NCBI RefSeq assembly: GCF_000820165.1
Contig: NZ_CDDD01000056.1
Location: 1 to 64,000, forward strand
Length of the DNA stretch: 64,000 bases
DNA from: Aeromonas taiwanensis
GTDB lineage: Bacteria > Pseudomonadota > Gammaproteobacteria > Enterobacterales > Aeromonadaceae
Direction: 5' to 3'
Part shown: in pieces, positions 7,590 to 15,715 of the stretch
Layout: every line of letters begins with the position of its first letter
How positions within the stretch are numbered: the stretch's first letter is position 1
Notes under the pieces: model-generated
The model's input: only the letters and a program-made list of their open reading frames with translations
Database searches by the model: none
Told to the model about the DNA's origin: nothing
Position numbers and translations under genes: made by a program

Positions 7590-9326
7590 ATGCACAATCA
7601 AGCTTCCTTACAAGGCGTGAAGCTGGCTATCGCATTGCGCCAATCCTGCATAGACGAACCCTACAGTGCTGCCCGCTTCGGGCGAGACCTCATCGCCGGC
7701 ATCACGGTCGGCATCATCGCCATCCCGCTGGCCATGGCGCTGGCCATCGCCAGCGGCGTGCCACCCCAGCACGGCCTCTACACCGCCATCATCGCCGGTA
7801 TCGTGATCGCCGTGACCGGCGGCTCCCGCTTCTCCATCTCGGGGCCCACCGCTGCTTTCGTGGTGATCCTCTACCCGGTGGCCCAGCAGTTCGGGGTGGG
7901 GGGGCTCTTGATGGCCACCCTGATCTCGGGCTGCTTCCTGGTGGCCATGGGGATGGCGCGCCTCGGCCGCCTCATCGAATACATTCCGCCCTCGGTGACC
8001 CTGGGCTTTACCGGCGGTATCGCCATCGTGATCGCCACCCTGCAGATCAAGGACTTCTTCGGCCTGCAGGTGCCCGAGATGCCGGAGACCTACCTCGGCA
8101 AGGTGCAGGCGCTGGCTCATGCCCTGCCCAGCTGGCAATGGGGAGACACCCTGGTGGGGGTGGCGACCCTGGCGGTGCTGCTGCTCTGGCCGAGGCTGCG
8201 TCTGCCGGTCCCCGGCCACCTGCCCGCCGTGCTGGTGGGGGTGGGCCTGGGCTTTGGCCTGCACCAGTTCGGGGTGGACGTGGCCACCATCGGCAGCAAG
8301 TTCAGCTATACCCTGGCCGACGGTACCCGGGGCATGGGGATCCCCCCCATCGCTCCGACCCTGGTGATGCCCTGGGCCCTGCCCGGGCCGGACGGGGCGC
8401 CGGTAGAGTGGAACCTGGCCGCCATCCAGAGACTGCTGCCTGCCGCCTTCTCCATGGCCATGCTGGGGGCCATCGAATCCCTGCTCTGCGCCGTGGTGCT
8501 GGACGGCATGACGGGTCGCAAGCACAGCTCCAACGGCGAGCTGCTGGGGCAGGGGCTCGGTAACATACTGGCGCCCTTCTTCGGCGGCATCACGGCGACG
8601 GCCGCCATCGCCCGCTCCGCCGCCAACGTGCGGGCCGGGGCCACCTCTCCCATCTCAGGCATCGTCCATGCGCTGGTGGTGCTGGCCGCCATCCTGGTGC
8701 TGGCGCCCTGGCTCTCCTGGCTGCCGCTCTCCGCCATGGCAGCCCTGCTGCTGCTGGTGGCCTGGAACATGAGCGAGGCGCACAAGGTGGTGGATCTGGT
8801 GCGCCGCGCCCCCAAATCGGACGTACTGGTGCTGCTGGTCTGCCTGTCACTCACCGTCATCTTCGATATGGTCATCGCCATTACCTTCGGGGTGATCCTG
8901 GCCTCCCTGCTGTTCATGCGGGAGATCGCCAAGATGACCCGGCTGCACAATCTGGCGGATCACAAGCGTTACGCCGGTGAGGTTCAGGCGGGGACCCTGA
9001 TCTACAAGATCAACGGTCCGCTGTTCTTTGCCGCCGCCGAGCGGGTCTTCGACGAGCTGCTGGCCCAGGTGCGGGATCACGACGAGTTGATCCTGCAGAT
9101 GGAGGCGGTCTCCATCCTGGATGCGGGGGGGCTCTCTGCCTTCCAGCAGTTTGCCAGACGGATGGCCAAAGCAGGGGTCCGGCTCAAGGTGGCCGAGCTG
9201 CAGTTCCAGCCCCTCAAGACCCTGGCTCGGGCCAAGGTGCGCCCGGTCGCGGGAGAATTGGAGTTCTACGGTTCGCTGGAAGAGGCCATGCGAGGGGAAC
9301 ATTTGCACGAAGCGGTTGAAAATTGA
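7590..9326 (+). CDS. SulP family inorganic anion transporter with STAS domain
   Basis: A 578-aa inner-membrane transporter. It has the N-terminal SulP signature region ([22 protein letters not shown]), about 10-12 hydrophobic helices up to residue ~430, and a cytoplasmic STAS domain (~440-560; [25 protein letters not shown]). The family carries sulfate, bicarbonate or dicarboxylates; the closest well-known relative type is DauA/YchM. Substrate cannot be decided here. ATG 7590 was chosen; a TTG at 7560 is in frame, and neither has a strong Shine-Dalgarno. Stands alone, with no sulfate-reduction genes nearby. Confidence 0.9.
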   Translation: MHNQASLQGVKLAIALRQSCIDEPYSAARFGRDLIAGITVGIIAIPLAMALAIASGVPPQHGLYTAIIAGIVIAVTGGSRFSISGPTAAFVVILYPVAQQFGVGGLLMATLISGCFLVAMGMARLGRLIEYIPPSVTLGFTGGIAIVIATLQIKDFFGLQVPEMPETYLGKVQALAHALPSWQWGDTLVGVATLAVLLLWPRLRLPVPGHLPAVLVGVGLGFGLHQFGVDVATIGSKFSYTLADGTRGMGIPPIAPTLVMPWALPGPDGAPVEWNLAAIQRLLPAAFSMAMLGAIESLLCAVVLDGMTGRKHSSNGELLGQGLGNILAPFFGGITATAAIARSAANVRAGATSPISGIVHALVVLAAILVLAPWLSWLPLSAMAALLLLVAWNMSEAHKVVDLVRRAPKSDVLVLLVCLSLTVIFDMVIAITFGVILASLLFMREIAKMTRLHNLADHKRYAGEVQAGTLIYKINGPLFFAAAERVFDELLAQVRDHDELILQMEAVSILDAGGLSAFQQFARRMAKAGVRLKVAELQFQPLKTLARAKVRPVAGELEFYGSLEEAMRGEHLHEAVEN

Positions 9327-9407
9327 TGGAAAGGGATAGGAAATGGAACCTTTTTAGTCACTTGGTTCGCTAATTGAGCAATCAGTGGCAAAAGATAAAA
9401 AATAGGA

Positions 9408-9436
9408 TTGACCGGCCCGCTCCTATCCCTTACATT
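9408..9436 (+). promoter_or_regulatory. Promoter of tRNA-Ser
   Basis: TTGACC, 17-bp spacer, TACATT, followed by the GC-rich discriminator ACGCCCCG, the pattern of stable-RNA promoters. Predicted transcript start near 9443, about 150 nt before the mature tRNA. Confidence 0.8.
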
Positions 9437-9500
9437 ACGCCCCGTTCCAGCGCAATGGCGCAACGAGCTCGTGTTGGCTGAACACGTTAAACCACAGACC

Positions 9501-9528
9501 AAAATTTGGTGAGGTGACCGAGAGGCTG
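9501..9528 (+). repeat. Partial duplicate of the tRNA-Ser 5' end
   Basis: This 28-nt stretch repeats the sequence at 9593-9620 (four A/T-rich bases then GGTGAGGTG, CCGAG and GGCTG) with two substitutions. It covers the tRNA acceptor strand and D-arm but breaks off before an anticodon arm. Looks like a remnant of a tandem tRNA-Ser or of an integration event. Confidence 0.65.
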
Positions 9529-9596
9529 CCCACCGACGAAGTCGGCAAGATGCACGCGCAGCGTGCTCCGAAAGCCACTTCAAGAAGTAAAAATTT

Positions 9597-9684
9597 GGTG
9601 AGGTGTCCGAGTGGCTGAAGGAGCACGCCTGGAAAGTGTGTATACGGCAACGTATCGAGGGTTCGAATCCCTCCCTCACCGCCA
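9597..9684 (+). tRNA. tRNA-Ser (GGA)
   Basis: 88-nt class II tRNA with a long variable arm. It begins GGTGAGGTGTCCGAGTGGC, anticodon loop CTGGAAAG (anticodon GGA), T-arm GGTTCGAATCC, acceptor end CCTCACC and encoded GCCA. Single-gene transcript with its own promoter and terminator. Confidence 0.97.
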
Positions 9685-9692
9685 AATAAAGC

Positions 9693-9722
9693 AAAAGGCC
9701 CCGTCTTGCGACGGGGCCTTTT
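9693..9722 (+). terminator. Terminator of tRNA-Ser
   Basis: Perfect stem GGCCCCGTC / GACGGGGCC with a TTGC loop, AAAA before and TTTT after, starting 9 nt past the tRNA. Confidence 0.88.
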
Positions 9723-9861
9723 GCTTTATCCGATGATGGGCGGCCCGGTTCGGGCCCTGGTTCGACAGGCGGGCAGGATAGCCCGCCTGGACGGCCAGAG
9801 GCCGCCCGCAGGGCGAGCGCCAGGGACGGCGCGAGTCAATCCAGACTCATCGTCAAATCAT

Positions 9862-9888
9862 AAAAACCGACCTCAGGGCCGGTTTTTT
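9862..9888 (+). terminator. Imperfect terminator-like hairpin
   Basis: Stem AAAACCG-A-CC / GG-C-CGGTTTT with one mismatch, TCAG loop and a run of six T. The transcript it would end is not known; possibly a back-up for tRNA-Ser. Confidence 0.5.
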
Positions 9889-9930
9889 GCTTTGGGCGCG
9901 CGGCAACATTCGTGCTCTTAACCCCTTGGC

Positions 9931-9959
9931 AAAGGCCCCGTCGCAAGACGGGGCCTTTT
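9931..9959 (-). terminator. Terminator downstream of alr
   Basis: Stem GGCCCCGTC / GACGGGGCC with a GCAA loop. It is the reverse complement of the tRNA-Ser terminator 230 bp away and lies ~50 bp beyond the alr stop codon. The T-run on the alr strand is short (three), on the other strand four. Confidence 0.65.
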
Positions 9960-10011
9960 GTTTGTAAGGGGCCGGTTGCCACCTCGATGCAGCCGGCTTT
10001 AGCCCGATTGC

Positions 10012-11124
10012 TCAGGCCAGCTTCAACATCGGCATCTGTTCGCGGCTGTCGCAGTGCGCGAGATGAACCCGGCTGGTCAGACGGGTGAGCAGCTCGTAGG
10101 GGATGGTACCTATCTTCTCGGCCACCTGCTCCACCGGCAGCCCTTCTCCCCACAGGGTGACCGCATCCCCCACCTTGTCGCTGGCCGCCGGGCCCAGATC
10201 GACGGTGATCATGTCCATGGAGACCCGGCCCACGATGGGCACCCGGCGGCCATTGATGAGCATGGGGGTTCCTTCAGGCGCCATGCGCGGGTAGCCATCC
10301 CCGTAACCCGCTGCCACGACCCCGAGGGTGGTGTCCCGACTCGCCACCCAGTGACCGCCATAGCCGACCGCCTCGCCCTGCTGGCAGGCGCGGGTGGCGA
10401 TGAGCTGGCTCTTGAGGGTCATGACCGGACGTAGATCATGGTCGGCGGCGAGCTGGCCGGTAAAGGGGGAGGCGCCGTAGAGCATGAGGCCGGGCCGGAT
10501 CCAGTCGCTGCGCGAGGCCGGCCAGGCGAGGATGCCGGCGGAGTTGGCCATGGCCCGCTCGCCCGGCAGATGGGCACTGAGGCGGTTGAACTCTTCGATC
10601 TGCAACAGGGTGGCCTGGGTATCCTGCTCATCGGACTGGCTGAAGTGCGTCATCAGGTGGAAGGGCTGCACCACGTTGCGGCAATGACTCAACCGCTCGA
10701 TAAAGGCGGGGATCTCCCGGGCGCGCAGCCCGAGCCGGTTCATCCCGGTATCGAGCTTGAGCCACACCTTGATGGGGGCGGGCAGGTTGGCCTGCTCGAG
10801 CAGCGCCAACTGCTCCCAGGTATGCAGGGTGGTCTGCAGATCGTGTTTGGCCAGCAGCGGCAGCGCCTCGGCACTGAAGAAGCCCCCCAGCACCAGAATG
10901 GGCTTGGTGATGGCGTTGGCGCGCAGCACCAGCGCCTCCTCGACCCTGGCCACGGCATAGGCATCGGCCTGGGCGAGGGCGTGGGCGACCGGCAGCAGCC
11001 CGTGGCCATAGGCATTGGCCTTGAGCACCGCGATGATCTTGCTGTGGGGGGCGTGGCGGCGCACCACGGCGAAATTGTGCTGGAGTGCATCGAGATCGAT
11101 GCTGGCCGTAACTGTGTTCATCAT
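10012..11124 (-). CDS. alr: Alanine racemase
   Basis: A 370-aa fold-III PLP enzyme interconverting L- and D-alanine for peptidoglycan. Catalytic features are the PLP lysine in VLKANAYGHG (~residue 34) and the tyrosine in AGYGDGYPR (~270). Family blocks WLKLDTGMNRLG, RPGLMLYGASP and VPIVGRVSMDMITVDLG are intact, and the length matches biosynthetic Alr/DadX. Two adjacent ATGs (11124, 11121) are both possible; no strong Shine-Dalgarno separates them. It stands alone here, without dnaB or dad genes, so it is more likely the housekeeping enzyme than the catabolic one. Confidence 0.95.
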   Translation of the reverse strand: MMNTVTASIDLDALQHNFAVVRRHAPHSKIIAVLKANAYGHGLLPVAHALAQADAYAVARVEEALVLRANAITKPILVLGGFFSAEALPLLAKHDLQTTLHTWEQLALLEQANLPAPIKVWLKLDTGMNRLGLRAREIPAFIERLSHCRNVVQPFHLMTHFSQSDEQDTQATLLQIEEFNRLSAHLPGERAMANSAGILAWPASRSDWIRPGLMLYGASPFTGQLAADHDLRPVMTLKSQLIATRACQQGEAVGYGGHWVASRDTTLGVVAAGYGDGYPRMAPEGTPMLINGRRVPIVGRVSMDMITVDLGPAASDKVGDAVTLWGEGLPVEQVAEKIGTIPYELLTRLTSRVHLAHCDSREQMPMLKLA

Positions 11125-12065
11125 GGTGTCGGGTGTCTGCTCGATGAGAAGTTGGCTGCTGGTCTCAATCCTGATCCGGTGATCCTGGCTGCCACGGCGA
11201 GCGTGCAGGGGGTGACCGAACCATGTTGTTTTATGTGCTTTGAATTGTAAAAAGATGTTATCAGTTGTTTTGTTGGTGGTAAATTATGTGGCGAATGAGA
11301 ATGTTTAAATGGGCAAAATACGGGATATTCCTCTGTATAAATTCACCTGCCGACGCTTTCTCTGGCTCCCTATAGGGGCAATATTTATCACTGCTTTTCT
11401 CCCTCCAGACTGAAGGGGAATTAGGCCCTTTTTAGCCATATCTGGCCGGTTTTTTGGCATCGTTCCCCTTACGCGTTGGAAGGCTTATCGTGGAGCCGGA
11501 ACTCACCCTGAGGGCTTCCCTCATGGATAGCCGAGCCTTTTCTCATCTCCTTAGCCATTCCCCCTCCCATGAATGCCCTCTGTAAACAGATTGCCCTGCC
11601 TGCCCCATTGTCATGCACGGACAGATCCGCCCTACGCCATGGGGTCTGCAGGATGTGACGCCATCGCTCCTGCGCACCATGGCGGGGTGCCTGCGGAATG
11701 AAACGGGATAACTTTTTGGTGATGGTGGTGCAAGTGGGTATGCGAGCGTGGATCGCAACCCGGTATTGGGTCATCAGATGCTGCATAACGATCGGGACAG
11801 CGGGTGATAACCGGTGCCTGCCACATTCAACATGTGAACGGGTATCACCGCAGGCTAAAGGAATGGATGGCGCAATGTTTCGGTGTCGCGGCGTCCTGCC
11901 TGAAGCATCACCCGGATAGGGGTGAGGGGCGCAGCGTCATGGAAGGGGGGTAAACACACAAGATGTGCTTGCATGAGGCGCCAGGGCGCCCTATGCAACA
12001 GGGCATGGGGGCCTGGCCACCGCGAGGGCAAGTCTGTCTCCCCGGGGCTCGGGTATCGGCCCCGG
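11125..12065. other. Large gene-free interval between alr and kup
   Basis: About 940 bp with only short frames on either strand (for example 11469-11786 minus, 11698-11919 plus) that lack a Shine-Dalgarno and any family feature. An A/T-richer part at ~11,220-11,400 may carry the alr promoter. No RNA gene was recognised. Confidence 0.45.
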
Positions 12066-13934
12066 TCAGATATCCACCTGGGAGCCGAGCTCGACGACCC
12101 GGTTGGGCGGGATCTCGAACTGATCTGGCGCGCGCAGGGCGTTGCGTTGCAGCAGCATGAAGAGCTTGCCCCGCAGATAGAGGTACCAGGGGCGCTCCTT
12201 CATGATGAGCGACTCGTGAGCCATGAAGAAGGAGGTCTCCATCATCCGGCAGCTTAAGCCCTCCAGGTTGCAGCGGTGGAAGATCTCCTCCACGTTGGGG
12301 GTCTCGCGCCAGCCATAGCTCGCCACCACCCGCCAGAAGGTGGGGGAGAGCTGTTCGATGCAGACCCGGCGCACGTTGTGGACGTAGGGCACATCCTCCA
12401 CCTTCAGGGTGAGCAGGATGACGCGCTCGTGCAGCACCTTGTTGTGCTTGAGGTTGTGCAGGAGCGCATGGGGGATGACGTTGACTACCCGCGACAGATA
12501 GACGGCGGTGCCCGCCACCCGGGTCGGCGGGGATTTTTCGAGCGACGCTATCATCGGCTCCAGCGAGTTGCCGTGCTCGTTCAGGCGGCGGATAAGCTGG
12601 CAGCGCTCGCTCTTCCAGCTGGTCATCAGGGTGAACATGACGGCCCCCAGGGTGAGCGGCAGCCAGCCGCCGGAGAAGACCTTGGCGAGGTTGGCGGCAA
12701 AGAGCGGCACGTCGATGGCGAGCAGCAGGGCGAAGAGGGTGACTACCAGCGGCTTGCGCCAGTGCCAGCTGTTGCGGGCCACCGAGCAGGAGAGGATGGA
12801 GGTGAGCACCATGGTGCCGGTGACGGCGATGCCGTAGGCCGCCGCCAGGTTGCTGGAGTGCTCGAAGCTCATGATGACGATCACCACAGAGAGATAGAGC
12901 AGCCAGTTGATGACCGGAATATAGATCTGGCCGGACTCCTGCTCCGAGGTGTGCACGATGCGGATGGGGGAGAGATAGCCGAGCCGCACCGCCTGCCGGG
13001 TCAGCGAGAAGACCCCGGAGATCACCGCCTGCGAGGCGATCACCGTGGCCAGGGTCGCCAAGAGCAGCAGCGGCAGCAGCGCCCATTTCGGTGCGAGCAG
13101 GAAGAAGGGGTTGGCGATGGCTTCGGGATTGCCGAGCAGCAGGGCCCCCTGGCCGAAGTAGTTGAGTACCAGGGACGGCAGCACCACCATGAACCAGGCG
13201 CGGCGAATAGGGCTCTTGCCAAAATGCCCCATGTCCGCATAGAGCGCCTCCACCCCCGTGATGGCCAGCACCACGGCGCCCAGGGCAAAGAAGGAGGCGC
13301 TCTGGTAGGTCACAAAGAAGCGCAGCGCCCAGGCCGGGTTGAGCGCCCCCAGCACCTCGGGGTGCTGGAAGATGCTGTTCAGGCCCAGCACCGCCAGGGT
13401 CAGGAACCAGATCAGCATGATGGGGGCGAACAGCTTGCCCACGGTGGCGGTGCCGTGTTTCTGGATAGCGAACAGCAGGGTCAGCACCAGCACCGAGAGC
13501 GGCACTATATACGGGTCCAGGGAGGGGGCCGCTATCTTCAAGCCCTCGATGGCCGACATCACCGACATGGCCGGGGTGATCACCACCTCGCCATAGAAGA
13601 AGCTGCCGCCAATCAGCCCCAGGATGATCAGCACCGGCGTCCACCTCTGCGGGGTGTTGCGGGTGGCCAGCGACATCAGGGTGAGGATGCCCCCTTCGCC
13701 GGCGTTGTCCGCCCGCATCACGAAGGAGAGGTACTTGACCGAGACCACCAGGATCAGCAGCCAGAAGATCAGTGAAAGAAAGCCCAGGATGGAGGCGGGC
13801 TCCACCCCGAAACCGAACTGGCCGGAGAGGCACTCGCGCAGGGTATAGAGCGGGCTGGTACCGATGTCGCCATAGACCACGCCGATCGCCGCCAGCATGA
13901 CGCCGGACAGGGCGGGTTTGTTAGTACAGTTCAT
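12066..13934 (-). CDS. kup: Low-affinity potassium uptake protein Kup
   Basis: A 622-aa membrane protein, the same length as E. coli Kup. It has the signature [19 protein letters not shown] at residues ~14-32, then about 12 transmembrane helices (for example [33 protein letters not shown]) and a ~200-aa cytoplasmic C-terminal region. It imports K+ by proton symport in the inner membrane. The frame is open 18 codons further upstream, but [11 protein letters not shown] at 13934 fits the family. Monocistronic; no clear terminator was seen downstream. Confidence 0.95.
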   Translation of the reverse strand: MNCTNKPALSGVMLAAIGVVYGDIGTSPLYTLRECLSGQFGFGVEPASILGFLSLIFWLLILVVSVKYLSFVMRADNAGEGGILTLMSLATRNTPQRWTPVLIILGLIGGSFFYGEVVITPAMSVMSAIEGLKIAAPSLDPYIVPLSVLVLTLLFAIQKHGTATVGKLFAPIMLIWFLTLAVLGLNSIFQHPEVLGALNPAWALRFFVTYQSASFFALGAVVLAITGVEALYADMGHFGKSPIRRAWFMVVLPSLVLNYFGQGALLLGNPEAIANPFFLLAPKWALLPLLLLATLATVIASQAVISGVFSLTRQAVRLGYLSPIRIVHTSEQESGQIYIPVINWLLYLSVVIVIMSFEHSSNLAAAYGIAVTGTMVLTSILSCSVARNSWHWRKPLVVTLFALLLAIDVPLFAANLAKVFSGGWLPLTLGAVMFTLMTSWKSERCQLIRRLNEHGNSLEPMIASLEKSPPTRVAGTAVYLSRVVNVIPHALLHNLKHNKVLHERVILLTLKVEDVPYVHNVRRVCIEQLSPTFWRVVASYGWRETPNVEEIFHRCNLEGLSCRMMETSFFMAHESLIMKERPWYLYLRGKLFMLLQRNALRAPDQFEIPPNRVVELGSQVDI

Positions 13935-14834
13935 AACGTTATCTGTCAGTGTGAGGGTGACAAGGCTGTCACCACTGGGCCCGAACACGCGAGGGTCTCG
14001 GCGCTCCGTTCAGGGGAATTCCGGGGTAGTGGTGGGGTTGGGGGTCAACTGGATATAAATAGGGGGCTAATCATGGAACACAGTCTGTTTATCTGCCATT
14101 CGGTGAATAATGACACAGAGTGAGCGGGTTTATACTCAGGTATAAATAATCAGAAAGGGATATCGGATGGGTTTATTAATTACTCGTCGATTGACGTGAC
14201 TCAGCTAACAACAGGTAATCGGTTATTTTAGCTATGGCTCTATTTTACCCGGTGTTTCCTGTTAATCTGCTCATAAAATAAATGATAAAATGCTGACCAA
14301 TAAATCGCAGGAACTCGCTGGGCGTGGAAGGGGTTGGGTGGCGATAGTGTCCTGTTTTTGGTGGCTGCTCAGGAGGTGGCAGGGCGGTAAGGGTGGTTTC
14401 TATAAATATGCCGGAATAATAAGAGTGGTATATAAATTCAGGGTTCAATTGACGAGGTAAATTGCATCAGTAATTAACAAGAGTAAGGGTGCACAACAGG
14501 GTAGTAATTAATTGTAGAGTGGCGGGCTCACACCCCAATGGCCAGCAGCAGACGAATTTTTTCACCACGTGCAGTATTAAACGTCAGCTCTAGCGCAAAT
14601 AATCGACCGAATAGAGCCACCGATCTGTTTGATTTGTATCCCCCTGCCATGAGTCCCAACAGGCTGCACCAGAGAAGCCTCTTCCTCTACCCGTCAGGCG
14701 CCTGAGTCATTGGCGCTTGGGGCGGGCTCGGGTATAGTCCTGCGCCAACAAGATAGGTTCGGATGGAGGGGACGGCGCCGCGTCAGGCATGCGGGCCGAA
14801 TCACTCCTTCGGCGCGGCTTTAAAGGATATCCCC
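13935..14834. other. AT-rich gene-free region upstream of recR
   Basis: About 900 bp between kup and recR, visibly richer in A/T than its surroundings (14,050-14,520). Only tiny frames occur. One, at 14167-14199 (MGLLITRRLT), has AAAGGG at suitable distance and could be a leader peptide, but this is weak. The right end holds the recR promoter (14710-14738). Confidence 0.5.
14710..14738 (+). promoter_or_regulatory. Promoter of recR
   Basis: TTGGCG, 17-bp spacer, TATAGT, with the predicted start ~90 bp before the recR ATG. Confidence 0.65.
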
Positions 14835-15434
14835 ATGAAATTCAGTCCCCTGCTCGATGAGATGATGAAGGCGCTGCAGGTCTTGCCGGGCGTGGGCCCG
14901 AAATCTGCCCAGCGCATGGCATTCACCCTGCTGGAGCGCGAGCGCAGCGGCGGCCTGCGCCTCGCCTCTCTGCTCAGTCGGGCGCTGACCGAGATCGGTC
15001 ACTGCAGCCATTGCCGCACCTTTACCGAGAACGATCGCTGCGAGATCTGCGCCAATCCCAAGCGCGAGGAGAACGGCCTGCTCTGCGTGGTGGAGAGCCC
15101 GGCGGACGTGGCCGCCATCGAGCAGACCGGCCAGTTCTCCGGCCGCTACTTCGTGCTGATGGGGCACCTGTCGCCGCTCGACGGCATAGGCCCGGAGGAG
15201 CTGGGTCTGGAGATCCTGGAGCGGCGCCTCAAGGATGAACACATCAAGGAGCTGATCCTCGCCACCAACCCCACCATAGAGGGGGATGCCACCGCCTGGT
15301 ACATCGCCGACATGGCCCGTGCCGCCGGGGTGGCCGTGAGCCGCATCGCCCACGGGGTGCCGGTGGGCGGGGAGCTGGAGCTGGTGGATGGCACTACGCT
15401 GTCGCACTCCCTGATGGGGCGCCAGCGCATCTAA
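14835..15434 (+). CDS. recR: Recombination protein RecR
   Basis: A 199-aa DNA-binding protein of the RecFOR pathway, which loads RecA at single-strand gaps. It shows the helix-hairpin-helix segment [14 protein letters not shown], a zinc-finger with C-x2-C-x3-T-x8-C-x2-C layout ([20 protein letters not shown]) and a Toprim domain ([17 protein letters not shown]). The start at 14835 follows AAAGGA at normal distance; the 24-codon extension is not family-like. Unlike most gammaproteobacteria, no ybaB or dnaX lies directly upstream, and recR has its own promoter. htpG follows on the same strand. Confidence 0.96.
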   Translation: MKFSPLLDEMMKALQVLPGVGPKSAQRMAFTLLERERSGGLRLASLLSRALTEIGHCSHCRTFTENDRCEICANPKREENGLLCVVESPADVAAIEQTGQFSGRYFVLMGHLSPLDGIGPEELGLEILERRLKDEHIKELILATNPTIEGDATAWYIADMARAAGVAVSRIAHGVPVGGELELVDGTTLSHSLMGRQRI

Positions 15435-15572
15435 ACCTGCTTATGAGCCTGCTGCGAAACCGTGAATAAGGCTCATGTGCTGCTCGGAATCCTCATTTAA
15501 GCCTATAAAGTCCGGTTCCTGCGCTGCTCTTCACCTTGCTGACGGCTTCTCGCGACGGCTCATAAACAGGTT
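15434..15572. repeat. Element bounded by a 16-bp inverted repeat
   Basis: AACCTGCTTATGAGCC at 15434-15449 and its reverse complement with one mismatch at 15557-15572 enclose about 107 bp. Inside, AGGCTCAT at ~15470 also complements the left arm. The unit begins exactly at the recR stop codon region. It could be a small palindromic repeat (MITE-like) or a structured recR 3' end. Confidence 0.45.
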
Positions 15573-15611
15573 TGGCTGGATGGTACAAGAAATGGCCATC
15601 CGAGCCCGCAA

Positions 15612-15649
15612 CAAGGGGCCAGTGTGCAAGTTTGCACACTGGCCCCTTG
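15612..15649. promoter_or_regulatory. 18-bp perfect inverted repeat at the htpG promoter
   Basis: Arms CAAGGGGCCAGTGTGCAA and its exact complement are separated by 2 nt. The right arm overlaps the -35 of the sigma-32 type promoter. No T-run follows, so it is not a clean intrinsic terminator for recR; it could be an operator or a processing or attenuation hairpin. Confidence 0.55.
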
Positions 15650-15673
15650 ATATTTGAAAGGCCAACCCCATCT
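15646..15673 (+). promoter_or_regulatory. Sigma-32 (heat-shock) promoter of htpG
   Basis: CTTGATA, 13-bp spacer, CCCCATCT. This is one mismatch from the sigma-32 consensus CTTGAAA-N13-15-CCCCATNT and lies 43 bp upstream of the htpG ATG. Confidence 0.8.
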
Positions 15674-15715
15674 TGCTTGGGAATCTGTTCAACCCGACGT
15701 TTTGAGGATTGGTCG

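Larger units (their letters stand above)
9327..9596 (+). other. tRNA-Ser promoter and leader with partial tRNA copy
   Basis: This 270-bp gap holds the tRNA-Ser promoter (9408-9436) and a ~150-nt leader. The leader contains a degenerate copy of the tRNA-Ser 5' part (9501-9528). Confidence 0.6.
9685..10011. other. Terminator-rich gap between tRNA-Ser and alr
   Basis: 327 bp without a gene, holding three hairpins: the tRNA-Ser terminator (9693-9722), an imperfect terminator (9862-9888) and the alr terminator (9931-9959). Nothing else was recognised between them. Confidence 0.6.

Noticed and set aside
11469..11786. Small minus-strand frame (105 codons) in the alr-kup gap
   Set aside because: No ribosome site, no recognisable motif, several overlapping frames of equal quality in the same place.
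12276..13775. Plus-strand open frame of 499 codons opposite kup
   Set aside because: Translation is repetitive and charged, antisense to a clear Kup protein.
14245..14448. Small minus-strand frame (67 codons) upstream of recR
   Set aside because: A/T-rich with no Shine-Dalgarno and no coding signature.
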